A stretch of DNA of 64,000 bases from Caulobacteraceae bacterium. Lineage in GTDB: Bacteria > Pseudomonadota > Alphaproteobacteria > Caulobacterales > Caulobacteraceae. Within the stretch, counting starts at the first letter, position 1, and each line of letters begins with the position of its first letter. Shown here piece after piece: positions 48,700 through 56,758 of the stretch. The stretch spans positions 1-64,000 of the forward strand of contig JAIYCQ010000004.1 in the NCBI GenBank assembly GCA_027487945.1, in the 5' to 3' direction. The notes below the pieces were generated by a model. That model was given only the letters and a program-made list of their open reading frames with translations, was not told the DNA's origin and searched no databases. Both the position numbers and the translations under genes were made by a program.

Positions 48700-49122
48700 A
48701 TGACCGGTATTTGGAAGATCTGGATGCGGGCCTGGTTCGGCGCGGCGCTGCTGTTCGGCCTCGTGCTGTGGCTGGCGGGGGTTCCGGGCGCCGAAGGTCC
48801 GGCGCGAGTGGTGCTGGCGATGGTGAGCGGCGACCCGGCGACGGCCGATATGCTGGATCTGCCGGTGATGCGGTTCGCCCTCGCCCTGCAGGGCGCCCTG
48901 ACCATCGGCTGGATGCTGACCCTCATGGCCGCAATCAAGGGCGCCGAGACGGTGGGGCCGGTCCTGTGGCGCAGGATCCTGGTCGCCGTGGTGGTCTGGT
49001 GCGTGATCGACAACGCCGTCTCGATCATGACCGGCTTCGGGCTCAACGCGGTGTCCAACACCCTGCTGACCATCGGATTCGTGATCCCGGTGCTGGGGTC
49101 GGGCGTCCTGCGGAAGGGGTAG
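48700..49122 (+). CDS. Four-TM membrane protein, unknown function
   Basis: 140 residues: TM segments WFGAALLFGLVLWLAGVPG, FALALQGALTIGWMLTLMAA, ILVAVVVWCVIDNAVSIMTG and NTLLTIGFVIPVLGSGVL. No family name certain. Divergent from the MmyB-type regulator with 112 bases between, so a likely regulatory target. GGAGGGT precedes the ATG by 8 bases. Confidence 0.8.
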   Translation: MTGIWKIWMRAWFGAALLFGLVLWLAGVPGAEGPARVVLAMVSGDPATADMLDLPVMRFALALQGALTIGWMLTLMAAIKGAETVGPVLWRRILVAVVVWCVIDNAVSIMTGFGLNAVSNTLLTIGFVIPVLGSGVLRKG

Positions 49123-49152
49123 GGCGCCTGTCCCGGGCGGCGTTTTTTATGT

Positions 49153-50169
49153 ATGGGCGGGACCGACATGACCCGCCCGCCCCACACCTTCTCCGTCGCG
49201 CCGATGATGGACTGGACCGACCGGCATTGCCGTGCGTTCCACCGGGTCCTGACGCGCCGGGCGCTGCTCTATACCGAGATGGTCACCACCGGGGCGGTGA
49301 TCCACGGGGATCGCCAGCGGCTGCTGGGCTATGACGCGGTCGAGCATCCGGTGGCGCTGCAGCTGGGCGGGTCGGAGCCGGCGGATCTGGCCGCCTCGGC
49401 CAGGATCGGCGAGGACCTCGGCTACGACGAGATCAACCTCAACGTCGGCTGCCCGTCCGACCGGGTGCAGAGCGGCCGCTTCGGCGCCTGTCTGATGCGC
49501 GAGCCGGCGCTGGTCGCCGACTGCATGGCGGCGATGATCGCGGCGGTGAAGGTTCCGGTGACCGTGAAGTGCCGCATCGGCGTGGACGACCAGGACCCGG
49601 AACAGAGCCTGTTCGAGCTCGTCGACCTGTCGGCGAAGGCCGGGGTGAGCACCTTCATCGTCCACGCCCGCAAGGCCTGGCTGCAGGGCCTGTCGCCGAA
49701 GGAAAACCGCGACATCCCGCCGCTCGACTATCCGCTGGTCCAGCGGCTCAAGCGCGAGCGGCCCGAGTTGACCATCATCCTCAACGGCGGCATGCCGGAC
49801 CTCGACGCCGCGCAGGCCCAGATCGCCGGCGGCGTCGACGGCGTGATGCTGGGCCGCGCCGCCTATCACGAGCCTGCCCTGCTGGGGCAGGTCGACCGGC
49901 GGCTGTTCGGCGAAGCGACCACCGACGTCGACCCGTTCGCGGCGGTGGAGACGTACAAGTCCTACCTGTCGGCCCGCCTCACCGAGGGCTGGCGGCTGGC
50001 CTCGATGACCCGGCACATGCTGGGCCTGTTCCACGGCATGCCCGGCGGGCGGGCCTGGCGGCGCGTGCTGACGGTCGAGGGCAACAGGCCCGGCGCGGGC
50101 CTCGAGGTGGTCGACACGGCGCTGGCGGCGGTGCGCGAGGCCTTCGAGCGCCGGCGCGACGCGGCCTAG
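49153..50169 (+). CDS. dusA: tRNA-dihydrouridine(20/20a) synthase
   Basis: 338 residues. The family start FSVAPMMDWTDRHCRAFHR is exact for DusA. LNVGCPSDRVQSGRFGACLM holds the catalytic Cys, VKCRIGVDDQD, FIVHARKAWLQGLSPKENR with the FMN/tRNA contacts, and ILNGGM and GVMLGRAAYHEP close the barrel. It reduces U20/U20a in tRNA D-loops with FMN and NADPH. ATG 49168 is an alternative start. The stop shares CTAG with the convergent gene. Confidence 0.95.
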   Translation: MGGTDMTRPPHTFSVAPMMDWTDRHCRAFHRVLTRRALLYTEMVTTGAVIHGDRQRLLGYDAVEHPVALQLGGSEPADLAASARIGEDLGYDEINLNVGCPSDRVQSGRFGACLMREPALVADCMAAMIAAVKVPVTVKCRIGVDDQDPEQSLFELVDLSAKAGVSTFIVHARKAWLQGLSPKENRDIPPLDYPLVQRLKRERPELTIILNGGMPDLDAAQAQIAGGVDGVMLGRAAYHEPALLGQVDRRLFGEATTDVDPFAAVETYKSYLSARLTEGWRLASMTRHMLGLFHGMPGGRAWRRVLTVEGNRPGAGLEVVDTALAAVREAFERRRDAA

Positions 50170-50678
50170 GGCTTCAGGATCAGCGAGGTCCGCGTCGCCT
50201 CGAACGACTGCAGCTTGCCCAGATAGCTCATGCCCAGCAGCGAGGTGTGCAGGCCGCGCTCCAGGATCAGGGCGTCGACATTCTCGACCCGGGCGCCGGC
50301 GATGGAGATCGAGCGCAGCTGCACGGCGGCGGCCTTGACCCTGCCTTCGGCGGTGATGACGTCGTGACGGTAGTCGAGCCCGGCCGGGTTGTAGCCCAGG
50401 CGGCGCGCGTCGTCGGCGGTCAGGGCCACGGCGGTGGCGCCGGTGTCGACAAGGAAGCGGACCACCTTGCCGTCGACCATGGCCTCGGCCCAGTAGTGGC
50501 CGTCGGCGCTCTTGGTGACCTGGGCGGTGACGGACGGGATGGCCGGCGCGCTCACCGCCGCCTCGGCGCGCAGCACGGGCGTAGCGGCCCGCGCGCTGTC
50601 GTCCAGGCTGGCGATCATGCGCGCCGCCCCGATGGCCGACAGCGCCGCAATACATCCGATCGCCAGCACCCTGATCAT
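50166..50678 (-). CDS. Retropepsin-like aspartic protease (TIGR02281 type)
   Basis: 170 residues from ATG 50678. One N-terminal TM/signal (MIRVLAIGCIAALSAIGAA). The single catalytic motif FLVDTGATAVALT is the D-T-G-A of clan AA, so the enzyme would have to dimerise; GMSYLGKLQSFEAT is the second conserved loop. Periplasmic location expected. Substrate unknown. Confidence 0.9.
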   Translation of the reverse strand: MIRVLAIGCIAALSAIGAARMIASLDDSARAATPVLRAEAAVSAPAIPSVTAQVTKSADGHYWAEAMVDGKVVRFLVDTGATAVALTADDARRLGYNPAGLDYRHDVITAEGRVKAAAVQLRSISIAGARVENVDALILERGLHTSLLGMSYLGKLQSFEATRTSLILKP

Positions 50679-50835
50679 GACTGATACTCCGCCTTCTGGC
50701 TCTGCCGGAGGGCGCGCAACGCCCCTTCGCCGGGCAGAGTAGGGGCGACGGGTTTGCAACGCGTGAACGGGCGCCCGTCACGACGTCTCACGATTGGCCT
50801 CGCCATCCCCCACCCGGTCCGTCTCCGCCGGACCA

Positions 50836-50856
50836 CCCTCCCCATGAAGGGGAGGG
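50836..50856 (-). terminator. Hairpin after DUF1289 gene
   Basis: CCCTCCCC (50836-50843) and GGGGAGGG (50849-50856), perfect 8-bp stem with loop ATGAA, 5 bases after the DUF1289 stop. No T tract. It is part of a repeat-like stretch (about 50800-50860) of the kind scattered between alphaproteobacterial genes. Confidence 0.45.
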
Positions 50857-50860
50857 AAGG

Positions 50861-51085
50861 TCAGAGCCCCAGCTTCTCCGGCCGGATCTGTGACTGCCGG
50901 CCCGGCAGCTCGGCCATCAGACGGGTGCGCTCGTCCTCCGGCAGGCGGGCCCAGCCGGCGATTTCCATCAGGGTGCGGTAGCAGCCGAGGCAAAGGCTGC
51001 TTTCGGCGTCGACGATACAGACCTTGATACAGGGAGTGACGATCGCCTTCGGCGGTCCGGGGGGCGGTGCGGCAGGCAGGCTCAT
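50861..51085 (-). CDS. DUF1289 protein
   Basis: 74 residues, family length. Four cysteines in the diagnostic order: [23 protein letters not shown], followed by [17 protein letters not shown]. Probably binds a metal; function unknown. The start overlaps the stop of the thioesterase gene (ATGA), so the two form an operon. Confidence 0.92.
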   Translation of the reverse strand: MSLPAAPPPGPPKAIVTPCIKVCIVDAESSLCLGCYRTLMEIAGWARLPEDERTRLMAELPGRQSQIRPEKLGL

Positions 51086-51540
51086 CGCGGGGCGCTTTCC
51101 GGAATGGCATAGGCGACCGTCGCCTTGGCGGCGGCACGGTCGCGGTTTTCGGTCCACATCAGTACGTCACAGGTCCCGATCCGTCGGCCCAGCCGCAGCA
51201 ACGTCGCCTCGGCCTGCAGCTCGCCCGGCCTGCAGGGGCGCAGGAAGTGGATGGTCAGGCTGGTGGTCACCGCCATGGCCACCTCGCCGATATGGGCGAG
51301 GATCAGGGCATAGGCCGCCGTGTCGGCCATGGTCATAAGGGTCGGCCCGGAGATGACGCCGCCGGGCCGCAGATTGCGGCTCGAGGTGGCCTGGCTCAGC
51401 GCCACCCGCCCGGGCGCCGCGACGGTCACGCGGGGCAGCGCCGCGGCTTCCGCCTCCGGGAAGGCCCGGGCCAGGAAGGCGTTGAGCGCCGCCGCGTCCA
51501 TGCGCAGGCCCGTCTCGCCGGTCGGGGAGGTCTGGATCAT
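51082..51540 (-). CDS. PaaI-type hotdog thioesterase
   Basis: 152 residues, single hotdog domain. The long helix region [27 protein letters not shown] (landmark; the Asp of MADTAA is the usual catalytic acid) and [23 protein letters not shown] (landmark) are diagnostic. It cleaves acyl-CoA thioesters, often aromatic ones. Translationally coupled to DUF1289. Confidence 0.92.
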   Translation of the reverse strand: MIQTSPTGETGLRMDAAALNAFLARAFPEAEAAALPRVTVAAPGRVALSQATSSRNLRPGGVISGPTLMTMADTAAYALILAHIGEVAMAVTTSLTIHFLRPCRPGELQAEATLLRLGRRIGTCDVLMWTENRDRAAAKATVAYAIPESAPR

Positions 51541-51576
51541 GCGTCAGCATCGCGACCTGCGCGGGCGGATTCAAGC

Positions 51577-51643
51577 ATTACCGGAATTACATGTTTCCGT
51601 CATGAATTCGATAAGGACATTACAGTTCTGTAAGACATTACAG
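51577..51643. repeat. Four ATTAC words in an AT-rich promoter region
   Basis: ATTAC occurs at 51577, 51586, 51619 and 51637 (steps 9, 33, 18). The last two belong to a 10-base direct repeat GACATTACAG (51616-51625, 51634-51643). TTACAG-TT-CTGTAA (51620-51633) is also an inverted repeat. The region separates the thioesterase operon from the gene at 51741 and may bind a regulator. Confidence 0.5.
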
Positions 51644-51740
51644 GCAGGTAATTGTTGAATCATGTCAGTCATTTAATTTGCGAATACAGACATCGCGCAG
51701 CATCTTGGCCTCGCCCCAATCAGGGAGATGGAGCGACCCA

Positions 51741-52064
51741 ATGCGTATGATCACCGCCGCCGTTATCGCCGCGACCGCCGTGTCCGGCCTCGCCGCCCCC
51801 GCCGCCTTCGCCGCCGAAGGGCGCCTGAGCGACGCACAGTTCATGAAGGCCGCGCGCTGCGCTGGTCTGGCCGGCGACGAAGCCGAGGCCGAGAAATTCA
51901 ACGCCCTGGTCAAGGCCAACAAGCGCGGCCGGGCCGAATTCGTCGTCGACCGGGCTATGGCCGCCAAGGCCGCCGCCGCCCGCACCGCCCGCTCTGCCGG
52001 CGAGGGCGGCAAGGCCGAGATCGCGGCCGAACTGGCCGGCGCCTGCGCCGCGCTGGTCGCCTGA
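51741..52064 (+). CDS. Small secreted protein, unknown function
   Basis: 107 residues with signal MRMITAAVIAATAVSGLAAP, cleaved near AFAAE. The mature part is helical and charged, with two cysteines (ARCAGLAG and GACAAL at the C-terminus) that can pair. FNALVKANKRGRAEFVVDRAM is the most distinctive stretch (landmark). No family recognised. It is followed by a strong terminator. Confidence 0.75.
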   Translation: MRMITAAVIAATAVSGLAAPAAFAAEGRLSDAQFMKAARCAGLAGDEAEAEKFNALVKANKRGRAEFVVDRAMAAKAAAARTARSAGEGGKAEIAAELAGACAALVA

Positions 52065-52118
52065 TCCATCACCGACCGGACGACCGACACTACTGATCGA
52101 GCACCCAGTAGCCTTGAC

Positions 52119-52150
52119 GCCTCGTCCTTCGGGACGGGGCGTTCTTTTTT
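52119..52150 (+). terminator. Rho-independent terminator with TTCG loop
   Basis: GCCTCGTCC (52119-52127), loop TTCG, GGACGGGGC (52132-52140), one T-G pair, then GTTCTTTTTT. It ends the transcript of the small secreted protein gene before the acyl-CoA dehydrogenase promoter. Confidence 0.88.
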
Positions 52151-52181
52151 GGCCGGGGCCCTTGCCGAAGCGACGCCCAGC

Positions 52182-52202
52182 TTTACGTTGACGCTCGCGT
52201 CA
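52182..52202. promoter_or_regulatory. Operator-like repeats before acyl-CoA dehydrogenase operon
   Basis: TGACGC-TC-GCGTCA (52189-52202) is an inverted repeat with perfect 6-base arms; it overlaps TTTACGTTGACG (52182-52193), whose complement matches the box before the thiolase (CGnnAACGTAAA). Candidate site for a TetR-type fatty-acid regulator. Confidence 0.5.
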
Positions 52203-52281
52203 TCTTTCCAAACAACTGTTCGGTCGCTATGGTCGCGCCGACTTTGAACGGCCCCTTCAGAGGCCGCGCCGGGAGCCCTAA

Positions 52282-53484
52282 ATGAACCTCGAATTCTCCG
52301 CCGAAGACAACGCGTTCCGCGCGGAAGTCCGCGCCTTCATCGAGCAGAACTATCCCGAACAACTGCGGGGCAAGCAGGACGAGGGCGACGACCTGACCAA
52401 GGACGACTACCTGTCCTGGCACAAGGTCCTGGCCAAGAAGGGCTGGGTCGCGCCGTCGTGGCCGGAAGCCCTGGGCGGCACCAACTGGACCTCGACCCAG
52501 AAGTATATCTTCTCCGAGGAACTGGCCCGCGCCGACGCGCTGCCTGTCCTGCCGTTCGGCGTCGTGATGGTCGCCCCGGTGATCTACACCTTCGGCACCA
52601 AGGAGCAGAAGGAACGCTTCCTGCCGAAGATCTACCACGGCGAGGAGTGGTGGTGTCAGGGCTACAGCGAGCCGGGCGCCGGCTCCGACCTGGCCAGCCT
52701 CAAGACCAAGGCAGAGCGCTTCACCGGCGACGACGGCAAGGAATACTACCTGGTCAACGGTCAGAAGACCTGGACGACCCTGGCCCAGCATGCTGACTGG
52801 GGCTTCTTCCTGGTCCGCACCGATCCGACCGCCAAGATCCAGGAGGGCATCTCCTTCCTGCTCATCGACATGAAGAGCCCGGGCATCGAGGTCCGCCGGA
52901 TCACCACCCTGGAAGGCGGTCACGAGGTCAACGAAGTCTGGCTTGAGAACGTCAAGGTGCCGGTCGAGAACCGCGTCTTCGAGGAGAACAAGGGCTGGAC
53001 ATGCGCCAAGTTCCTGCTCGCCCACGAGCGTAGCGGCATCGCCGGCGTCGCCCGCTCCAAGCGCGGCGTCGAGAAGATCCGCGAGATGGCCGCCGCCGAA
53101 CTGAGCGACGACGGCACGCCGCTGATCCAGGACGCCGCCTTCAAGCGCAAGGTCGCCGAACTGGAGATCGACCTGACGGCGCTGGAGTTCACCGAACTGC
53201 GCACCCTGGCCGCCGAAAGCGCCGGCAAGGGCCCCGGGCCGGAGTCCTCGCTCCTGAAGATCAAGGGCACCGAGATCCAGCAACGCCTCACCGAGCTGGC
53301 CCTGGAGGCTTCCGGCCACTACGGCTCGCCCTACCTGCGCGACGCCGGCGACAACGCCCGGATCGGTCCGGAGTACGCCGTCGGCCGCGCCGGCGCCTAC
53401 TTCAACACGCGGAAGACCTCCATCTACGGCGGCTCCAACGAGATTCAGCGGAACATCATCGCCAAGATGGTGCTGGGCCTCTAA
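52282..53484 (+). CDS. Acyl-CoA dehydrogenase, large-subunit type
   Basis: 400 residues. FAD-dependent oxidation of acyl-CoA. FRAEVRAFIEQNYPE starts the helical domain; GYSEPGAGSDLASLKTKAE is the flavin/substrate loop; YLVNGQKTWTT and the C-terminal KTSIYGGSNEIQRNIIAKM (landmarks) are typical. The protein resembles large subunits of two-gene dehydrogenases such as PimC. With the next gene (54 bases on) it likely makes a mixed tetramer. Substrate length unknown. Confidence 0.94.
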   Translation: MNLEFSAEDNAFRAEVRAFIEQNYPEQLRGKQDEGDDLTKDDYLSWHKVLAKKGWVAPSWPEALGGTNWTSTQKYIFSEELARADALPVLPFGVVMVAPVIYTFGTKEQKERFLPKIYHGEEWWCQGYSEPGAGSDLASLKTKAERFTGDDGKEYYLVNGQKTWTTLAQHADWGFFLVRTDPTAKIQEGISFLLIDMKSPGIEVRRITTLEGGHEVNEVWLENVKVPVENRVFEENKGWTCAKFLLAHERSGIAGVARSKRGVEKIREMAAAELSDDGTPLIQDAAFKRKVAELEIDLTALEFTELRTLAAESAGKGPGPESSLLKIKGTEIQQRLTELALEASGHYGSPYLRDAGDNARIGPEYAVGRAGAYFNTRKTSIYGGSNEIQRNIIAKMVLGL

Positions 53485-53538
53485 TCTCTCCGATCAACGA
53501 CAACACGCACGCCAAGAAACGCTCGTCAGGGACGCCCC

Positions 53539-54681
53539 ATGGATTTCAACTTCACCGAAGAACAGTCGATGCTGCGCGACACCGTCGCCAGCTACCTCCA
53601 GGACAACTACGACTTCGACAAGCGTCGCAAGATGATCAGCTCCGAAGCTGGTCGTGATCCGGCGGTCTGGTCGGCCTTCGCCAACGAGCTGGGCATCCTG
53701 GGCGCGCCGTTCTCGGAAGACCTGGGCGGCCTTGGCGGCGACGCGATCGAAAACATGATCGTCATGGAAGAGTTCGGCAAGGCGCTGGTCGTCGAGCCCT
53801 ACCTCGGCACCGTGGTGATCGGCGGCGGCTTCCTGAAGCACAGCGGCCACGCCGGCGCGGCGGACCTGATCGGCGGCATCATCGGCGGCGAGACCATCTT
53901 CGCCTTCGCCTATGCCGAACCGCAGGGCCGCTACACCTGGCACGACCTGAAGACCACCGCCAAGAAGGACGGCGCGGGCTGGGTGATCAACGGCCACAAG
54001 GCCGTCGTCGTCGGCGCGCCCTGGGCCACCCACCTGATCGTTACCGCCCGCACCGGCGGCGGCCAGCGTGAAGAAAGCGGCGTCTCGGTGTTCATCGTCG
54101 ACAAGAACGCCAAGGGCGTCACCACCCGCGACTACCCGACCGTCGACGGCCAGCGCGCCTCGGAAGTCTACTTCGAGAACGTGTCGGTCGGCGCTGACGC
54201 CCTGGTCGGGGCCGAGGGCGCCGCCCTGCCGCTCGTGCACAAGGTCATGGACGAGGCCACCGCCGCCCTGTGCTCCGAAGCCGTCGGCGCCATGCGCCAG
54301 CTGCACACCGGCACGCTGGAGTACGCCAAGCAGCGCAAGCAGTTCGGCACGGCGATCGCCAACTTCCAGGTGCTGCAGCACCGCATGGTCGACATGTTCA
54401 TGAACGTCGAGCAGTCGGTCTCGATGACCTACATGGCCACCATCAAGGTCACCGACGACGCCGAGCGCGCCAAGGCCGCCTCCGCCGCCAAGGTCCAGAT
54501 CGGCAAGGCCTGCAAGTTCGTGGGCCAGAGCGCCATCCAGATCCACGGCGGCATGGGCATGACCGACGAACTGGCCATCGGCCACTACTTCAAGCGCGCC
54601 ACGATGATCGAGGGCCTGTTCGGCTCGGTCGACCATCACCTGCGTCGCTACGAGACCCTGTCCTTCGGCAAGGCGGCCTAA
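53539..54681 (+). CDS. Acyl-CoA dehydrogenase, small-subunit type
   Basis: 380 residues. MDFNFTEEQSMLRDTVASYL starts the fold; FAYAEPQGRYTWHDLKTTAKK replaces the stricter loop of the larger partner, and QIHGGMGMTDELAIGHYFKR is the C-terminal FAD contact. The weaker substrate loop and the pairing with the preceding gene fit the small subunits (PimD type) of heteromeric acyl-CoA dehydrogenases. A terminator follows, so the pair is a two-gene operon. Confidence 0.93.
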   Translation: MDFNFTEEQSMLRDTVASYLQDNYDFDKRRKMISSEAGRDPAVWSAFANELGILGAPFSEDLGGLGGDAIENMIVMEEFGKALVVEPYLGTVVIGGGFLKHSGHAGAADLIGGIIGGETIFAFAYAEPQGRYTWHDLKTTAKKDGAGWVINGHKAVVVGAPWATHLIVTARTGGGQREESGVSVFIVDKNAKGVTTRDYPTVDGQRASEVYFENVSVGADALVGAEGAALPLVHKVMDEATAALCSEAVGAMRQLHTGTLEYAKQRKQFGTAIANFQVLQHRMVDMFMNVEQSVSMTYMATIKVTDDAERAKAASAAKVQIGKACKFVGQSAIQIHGGMGMTDELAIGHYFKRATMIEGLFGSVDHHLRRYETLSFGKAA

Positions 54682-54708
54682 CACCGCCACCGGACAGGAT
54701 TGCCTGGG

Positions 54709-54736
54709 AGGCGGGGTCGCAAGACCCCGCCTTTTT
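54709..54736 (+). terminator. Rho-independent terminator of the acyl-CoA dehydrogenase operon
   Basis: AGGCGGGGTC (54709-54718), loop GCAA, GACCCCGCCT (54723-54732), then a T run (54732-54736). Perfect 10-bp stem with a GNRA loop. Confidence 0.93.
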
Positions 54737-54748
54737 CTTTGGGCGCTT

Positions 54749-54900
54749 TCAGTCGAGGTTGAGCGTCCCGACGTCGATGAACAGGCGCGGGAATAGCACC
54801 TTGCGGGCCAGCCGCTCCGGGAGGCCGGCGATGGCGCCGGTCTCACCGTGGGGGAACTCGCCGATCTTCCCGCCGATCCTGTCCGCCCGCCCGGGACCCG
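54749..54900 (-). pseudogene. Orphan coding-like tail, possible gene remnant
   Basis: After the TetR stop at 54907 another minus frame is open to a TGA at 54749 and reads GGKIGEFPHGETGAIAGLPE, then RLARKVLFPRLFIDVGTLNL. Third codon positions are almost all G or C and the wording looks protein-like, but no start codon fits. I do not recognise the family. It may be the end of a deleted gene that once followed the TetR gene. Confidence 0.35.
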
Positions 54901-54906
54901 CAGGCG

Positions 54907-55539
54907 TTATCGCGGATGATCTGGCGTGGACTCGTCGAACACCGCCACCGTCATCGCCACCACCGCCGCCTCGATCCGGGCCCAGCCGGCCTCGTCGAGG
55001 GCGACGCCGGCGAAGGGGCGTTGTTGTTCGCGGCGCAGCGCCAGCATCTGGACGCCCGCGATCAGCAGAGCGTTGATGGCCGGAACATCGACGCCGGCGG
55101 GGCGTGGGACGCCCTCCAGTCGCTGCGCGGCCCAGGCCTGCATCGCGACAGAGCGCGCCGCATCCAGCGTGCGCAGCATGGGTGTGTCCTCGACGGTCTC
55201 CCAGGCGACGAGGCCACGCATCAGCGGGTCGCCTGTCAGCGCGCGGCCGTAGGCCAGCACCAGCCCGGCGGCCGCCTCGCCGTAGGAGCCTGCGGGGGCG
55301 GCGTCTTCCGCCTTGCCAAGGGTCCAGTGGACGTCCGCGCCCAGCCGCTCGACGACACCCTCGACCCCGCCGAAGTACCGGTAGACCAGCTTGCGATCGA
55401 CGCCCGCGGCTTCGGCCACGGCCTGTACGTTCAACGCTGCAAAGCCCTTTTCCGCGAGCAGCCCGGCGGCCGCCTGGATGATCGAGCGCTCGGTCGCGGG
55501 TCGGTCGCGAACGGCGGGCGCGGCGTCGGCTCGGCGCAT
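54907..55539 (-). CDS. TetR family regulator
   Basis: 210 residues. HTH at residues 17-62: IIQAAAGLLAEKGFAALNVQAVAEAAGVDRKLVYRYFGGVEGV (landmark). The ligand domain is helical (LVLAYGRALTGDPLMRGLVAWE, AINALLIAGVQMLALRREQ). Divergent from the membrane protein at 55614; two copies of a TGTC..GACA operator fill the gap, so it likely represses that gene and itself. Confidence 0.92.
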   Translation of the reverse strand: MRRADAAPAVRDRPATERSIIQAAAGLLAEKGFAALNVQAVAEAAGVDRKLVYRYFGGVEGVVERLGADVHWTLGKAEDAAPAGSYGEAAAGLVLAYGRALTGDPLMRGLVAWETVEDTPMLRTLDAARSVAMQAWAAQRLEGVPRPAGVDVPAINALLIAGVQMLALRREQQRPFAGVALDEAGWARIEAAVVAMTVAVFDESTPDHPR

Positions 55540-55562
55540 GGCGAATCCTCTTGAATTGACAT

Positions 55563-55606
55563 TGTCTCACACATGGGACATATACGCATGTCACACAACT
55601 GGGACA
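55563..55606. promoter_or_regulatory. Two TetR operators in tandem
   Basis: TGTCTCACACATGGGACA (55563-55580) and TGTCACACAACTGGGACA (55589-55606) are near copies 26 bases apart, each an imperfect inverted repeat (TGTC.CA .. TGGGACA). The first fills the spacer of a TTGACA (55556-55561) promoter with CATATA near 55579. Repression of the gene at 55614 is likely. Confidence 0.72.
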
Positions 55607-55613
55607 AACAATC

Positions 55614-56339
55614 ATGACCGCGACCCATCCCGCCGCCGCCGCCGCCCGCCGTCTCGCCGGCGCGGCCATGGCTCTGTTTCCGCTGGCGGCCACCGTGCCG
55701 TACGTCCTGCTGATCGACCGCTTTGGCTACGACGACATTCTGCGCGAGCCGCCGCTGGTGGTGCTGAAGGCCTTTCAGGACGGCGGGCCGGATCTGGTGC
55801 TGATCTGGCTGGCCTTCGCCCTGTGCGCTGCCGGATTCCTCTGGGTCGCCGGCTGGACGGCCGAGGCTGTCCGGGCGCAGGGCGGCCGGTGGCCGCTGTG
55901 GGCGACCCTGGCCGGTGGGGGCTCGGCGCTGGTCCAGGCGATCGGACTGCTACGGTGGCCGTTCGTCGTGCCGGGCCTGGCGGCGACGGCGCTGGACCCG
56001 GCCGCCGACCCGGCGGCGCGGTCCGCGGCGGTGGTGGTGTTCGGCGCCTTGAACCAGTTTGGCGGCGTGGCCCTCGGCGAGCACCTGGGGCAGACGCTGC
56101 TGGCGGCCTGGACCTTCGCCCTGGCTGCGGCGGTCCTGCGCGGCCGGCTGGCGCCGGCGATCTTCGGCTGGGTCGGGCTGTCGCTGGTTCCGCTCTGGGT
56201 CCTTGGCCAGAGCGAGCTGCTGGCGACCGTCATTCCCGGCTTCCCGGTGGTCGAGGTCACGCCGATCGCCTTCATCGGCTGGCAGGTCTGGCTGCTGGCG
56301 CTCGGTGTGTGGTGGATGGTGCGGCCCCAGCGGGCGTGA
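55614..56339 (+). CDS. Polytopic membrane protein, unknown function
   Basis: 241 residues with about seven hydrophobic segments, for example LAGAAMALFPLAATVPYVLLI, LVLIWLAFALCAAGFLWVAG, LGQTLLAAWTFALAAAVL, AIFGWVGLSLVPLWVLG and IAFIGWQVWLLALGVWWMV. The layout resembles DUF4386-type proteins, but I am not sure. Divergent from the TetR gene and behind its operator pair. Confidence 0.78.
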   Translation: MTATHPAAAAARRLAGAAMALFPLAATVPYVLLIDRFGYDDILREPPLVVLKAFQDGGPDLVLIWLAFALCAAGFLWVAGWTAEAVRAQGGRWPLWATLAGGGSALVQAIGLLRWPFVVPGLAATALDPAADPAARSAAVVVFGALNQFGGVALGEHLGQTLLAAWTFALAAAVLRGRLAPAIFGWVGLSLVPLWVLGQSELLATVIPGFPVVEVTPIAFIGWQVWLLALGVWWMVRPQRA

Positions 56340-56403
56340 CCGGGCCGCCCGCCGCGTTGATGCGCTTGCCGTCTTGCGCTACGCCGGAACGAGAGGGCGC
56401 ATC

Positions 56404-56757
56404 ATGCGGAACGATCAGGACGCACGCCGGCGCGCTATGGACGCCGCCCGAGGGGCCTTCCTTGTCCCCGCCTTTCAGGGGCATTGGGTCGGAGTGCTGC
56501 TGTTCGCGGCGACAATAGTCGGCGCCGCGATGTTGTGGAGCTGCCTGCCGGTGGCGCGGAGCGTGCTTGACGGCGGCGAAACCGGGGCGGCCGATGGCCG
56601 GACGGCGGCGACTTTCCTGGTGCTCTATGCGGCGATGGCGGTCGGTCCGATCGGCGGCTGGATCCTTTGGGCCTCACGCCGCCGGTGGGCCGCCATGGCC
56701 GTGCTGGCGATCTTCGCCGTCTGCGTGGTCTGGCTGAGCCCGGCCGCCGTCCTGTAG
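56404..56757 (+). CDS. Three-TM membrane protein, unknown function
   Basis: 117 residues from ATG 56404. Hydrophobic segments GVLLFAATIVGAAMLWSCLP, FLVLYAAMAVGPIGGWILW and AMAVLAIFAVCVVWLS. No family recognised. It is 64 bases after the previous membrane gene on the same strand and could belong to the same TetR-controlled unit. Its stop is one base from that of the convergent ABC-F gene. Confidence 0.7.
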   Translation: MRNDQDARRRAMDAARGAFLVPAFQGHWVGVLLFAATIVGAAMLWSCLPVARSVLDGGETGAADGRTAATFLVLYAAMAVGPIGGWILWASRRRWAAMAVLAIFAVCVVWLSPAAVL

Positions 56758-56758
56758 A

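Noticed and set aside
49124..49148. Possible terminator (CGCC..GGCG then T6) before dusA
   Set aside because: Stem too weak by eye; the T run may belong to the dusA promoter instead.
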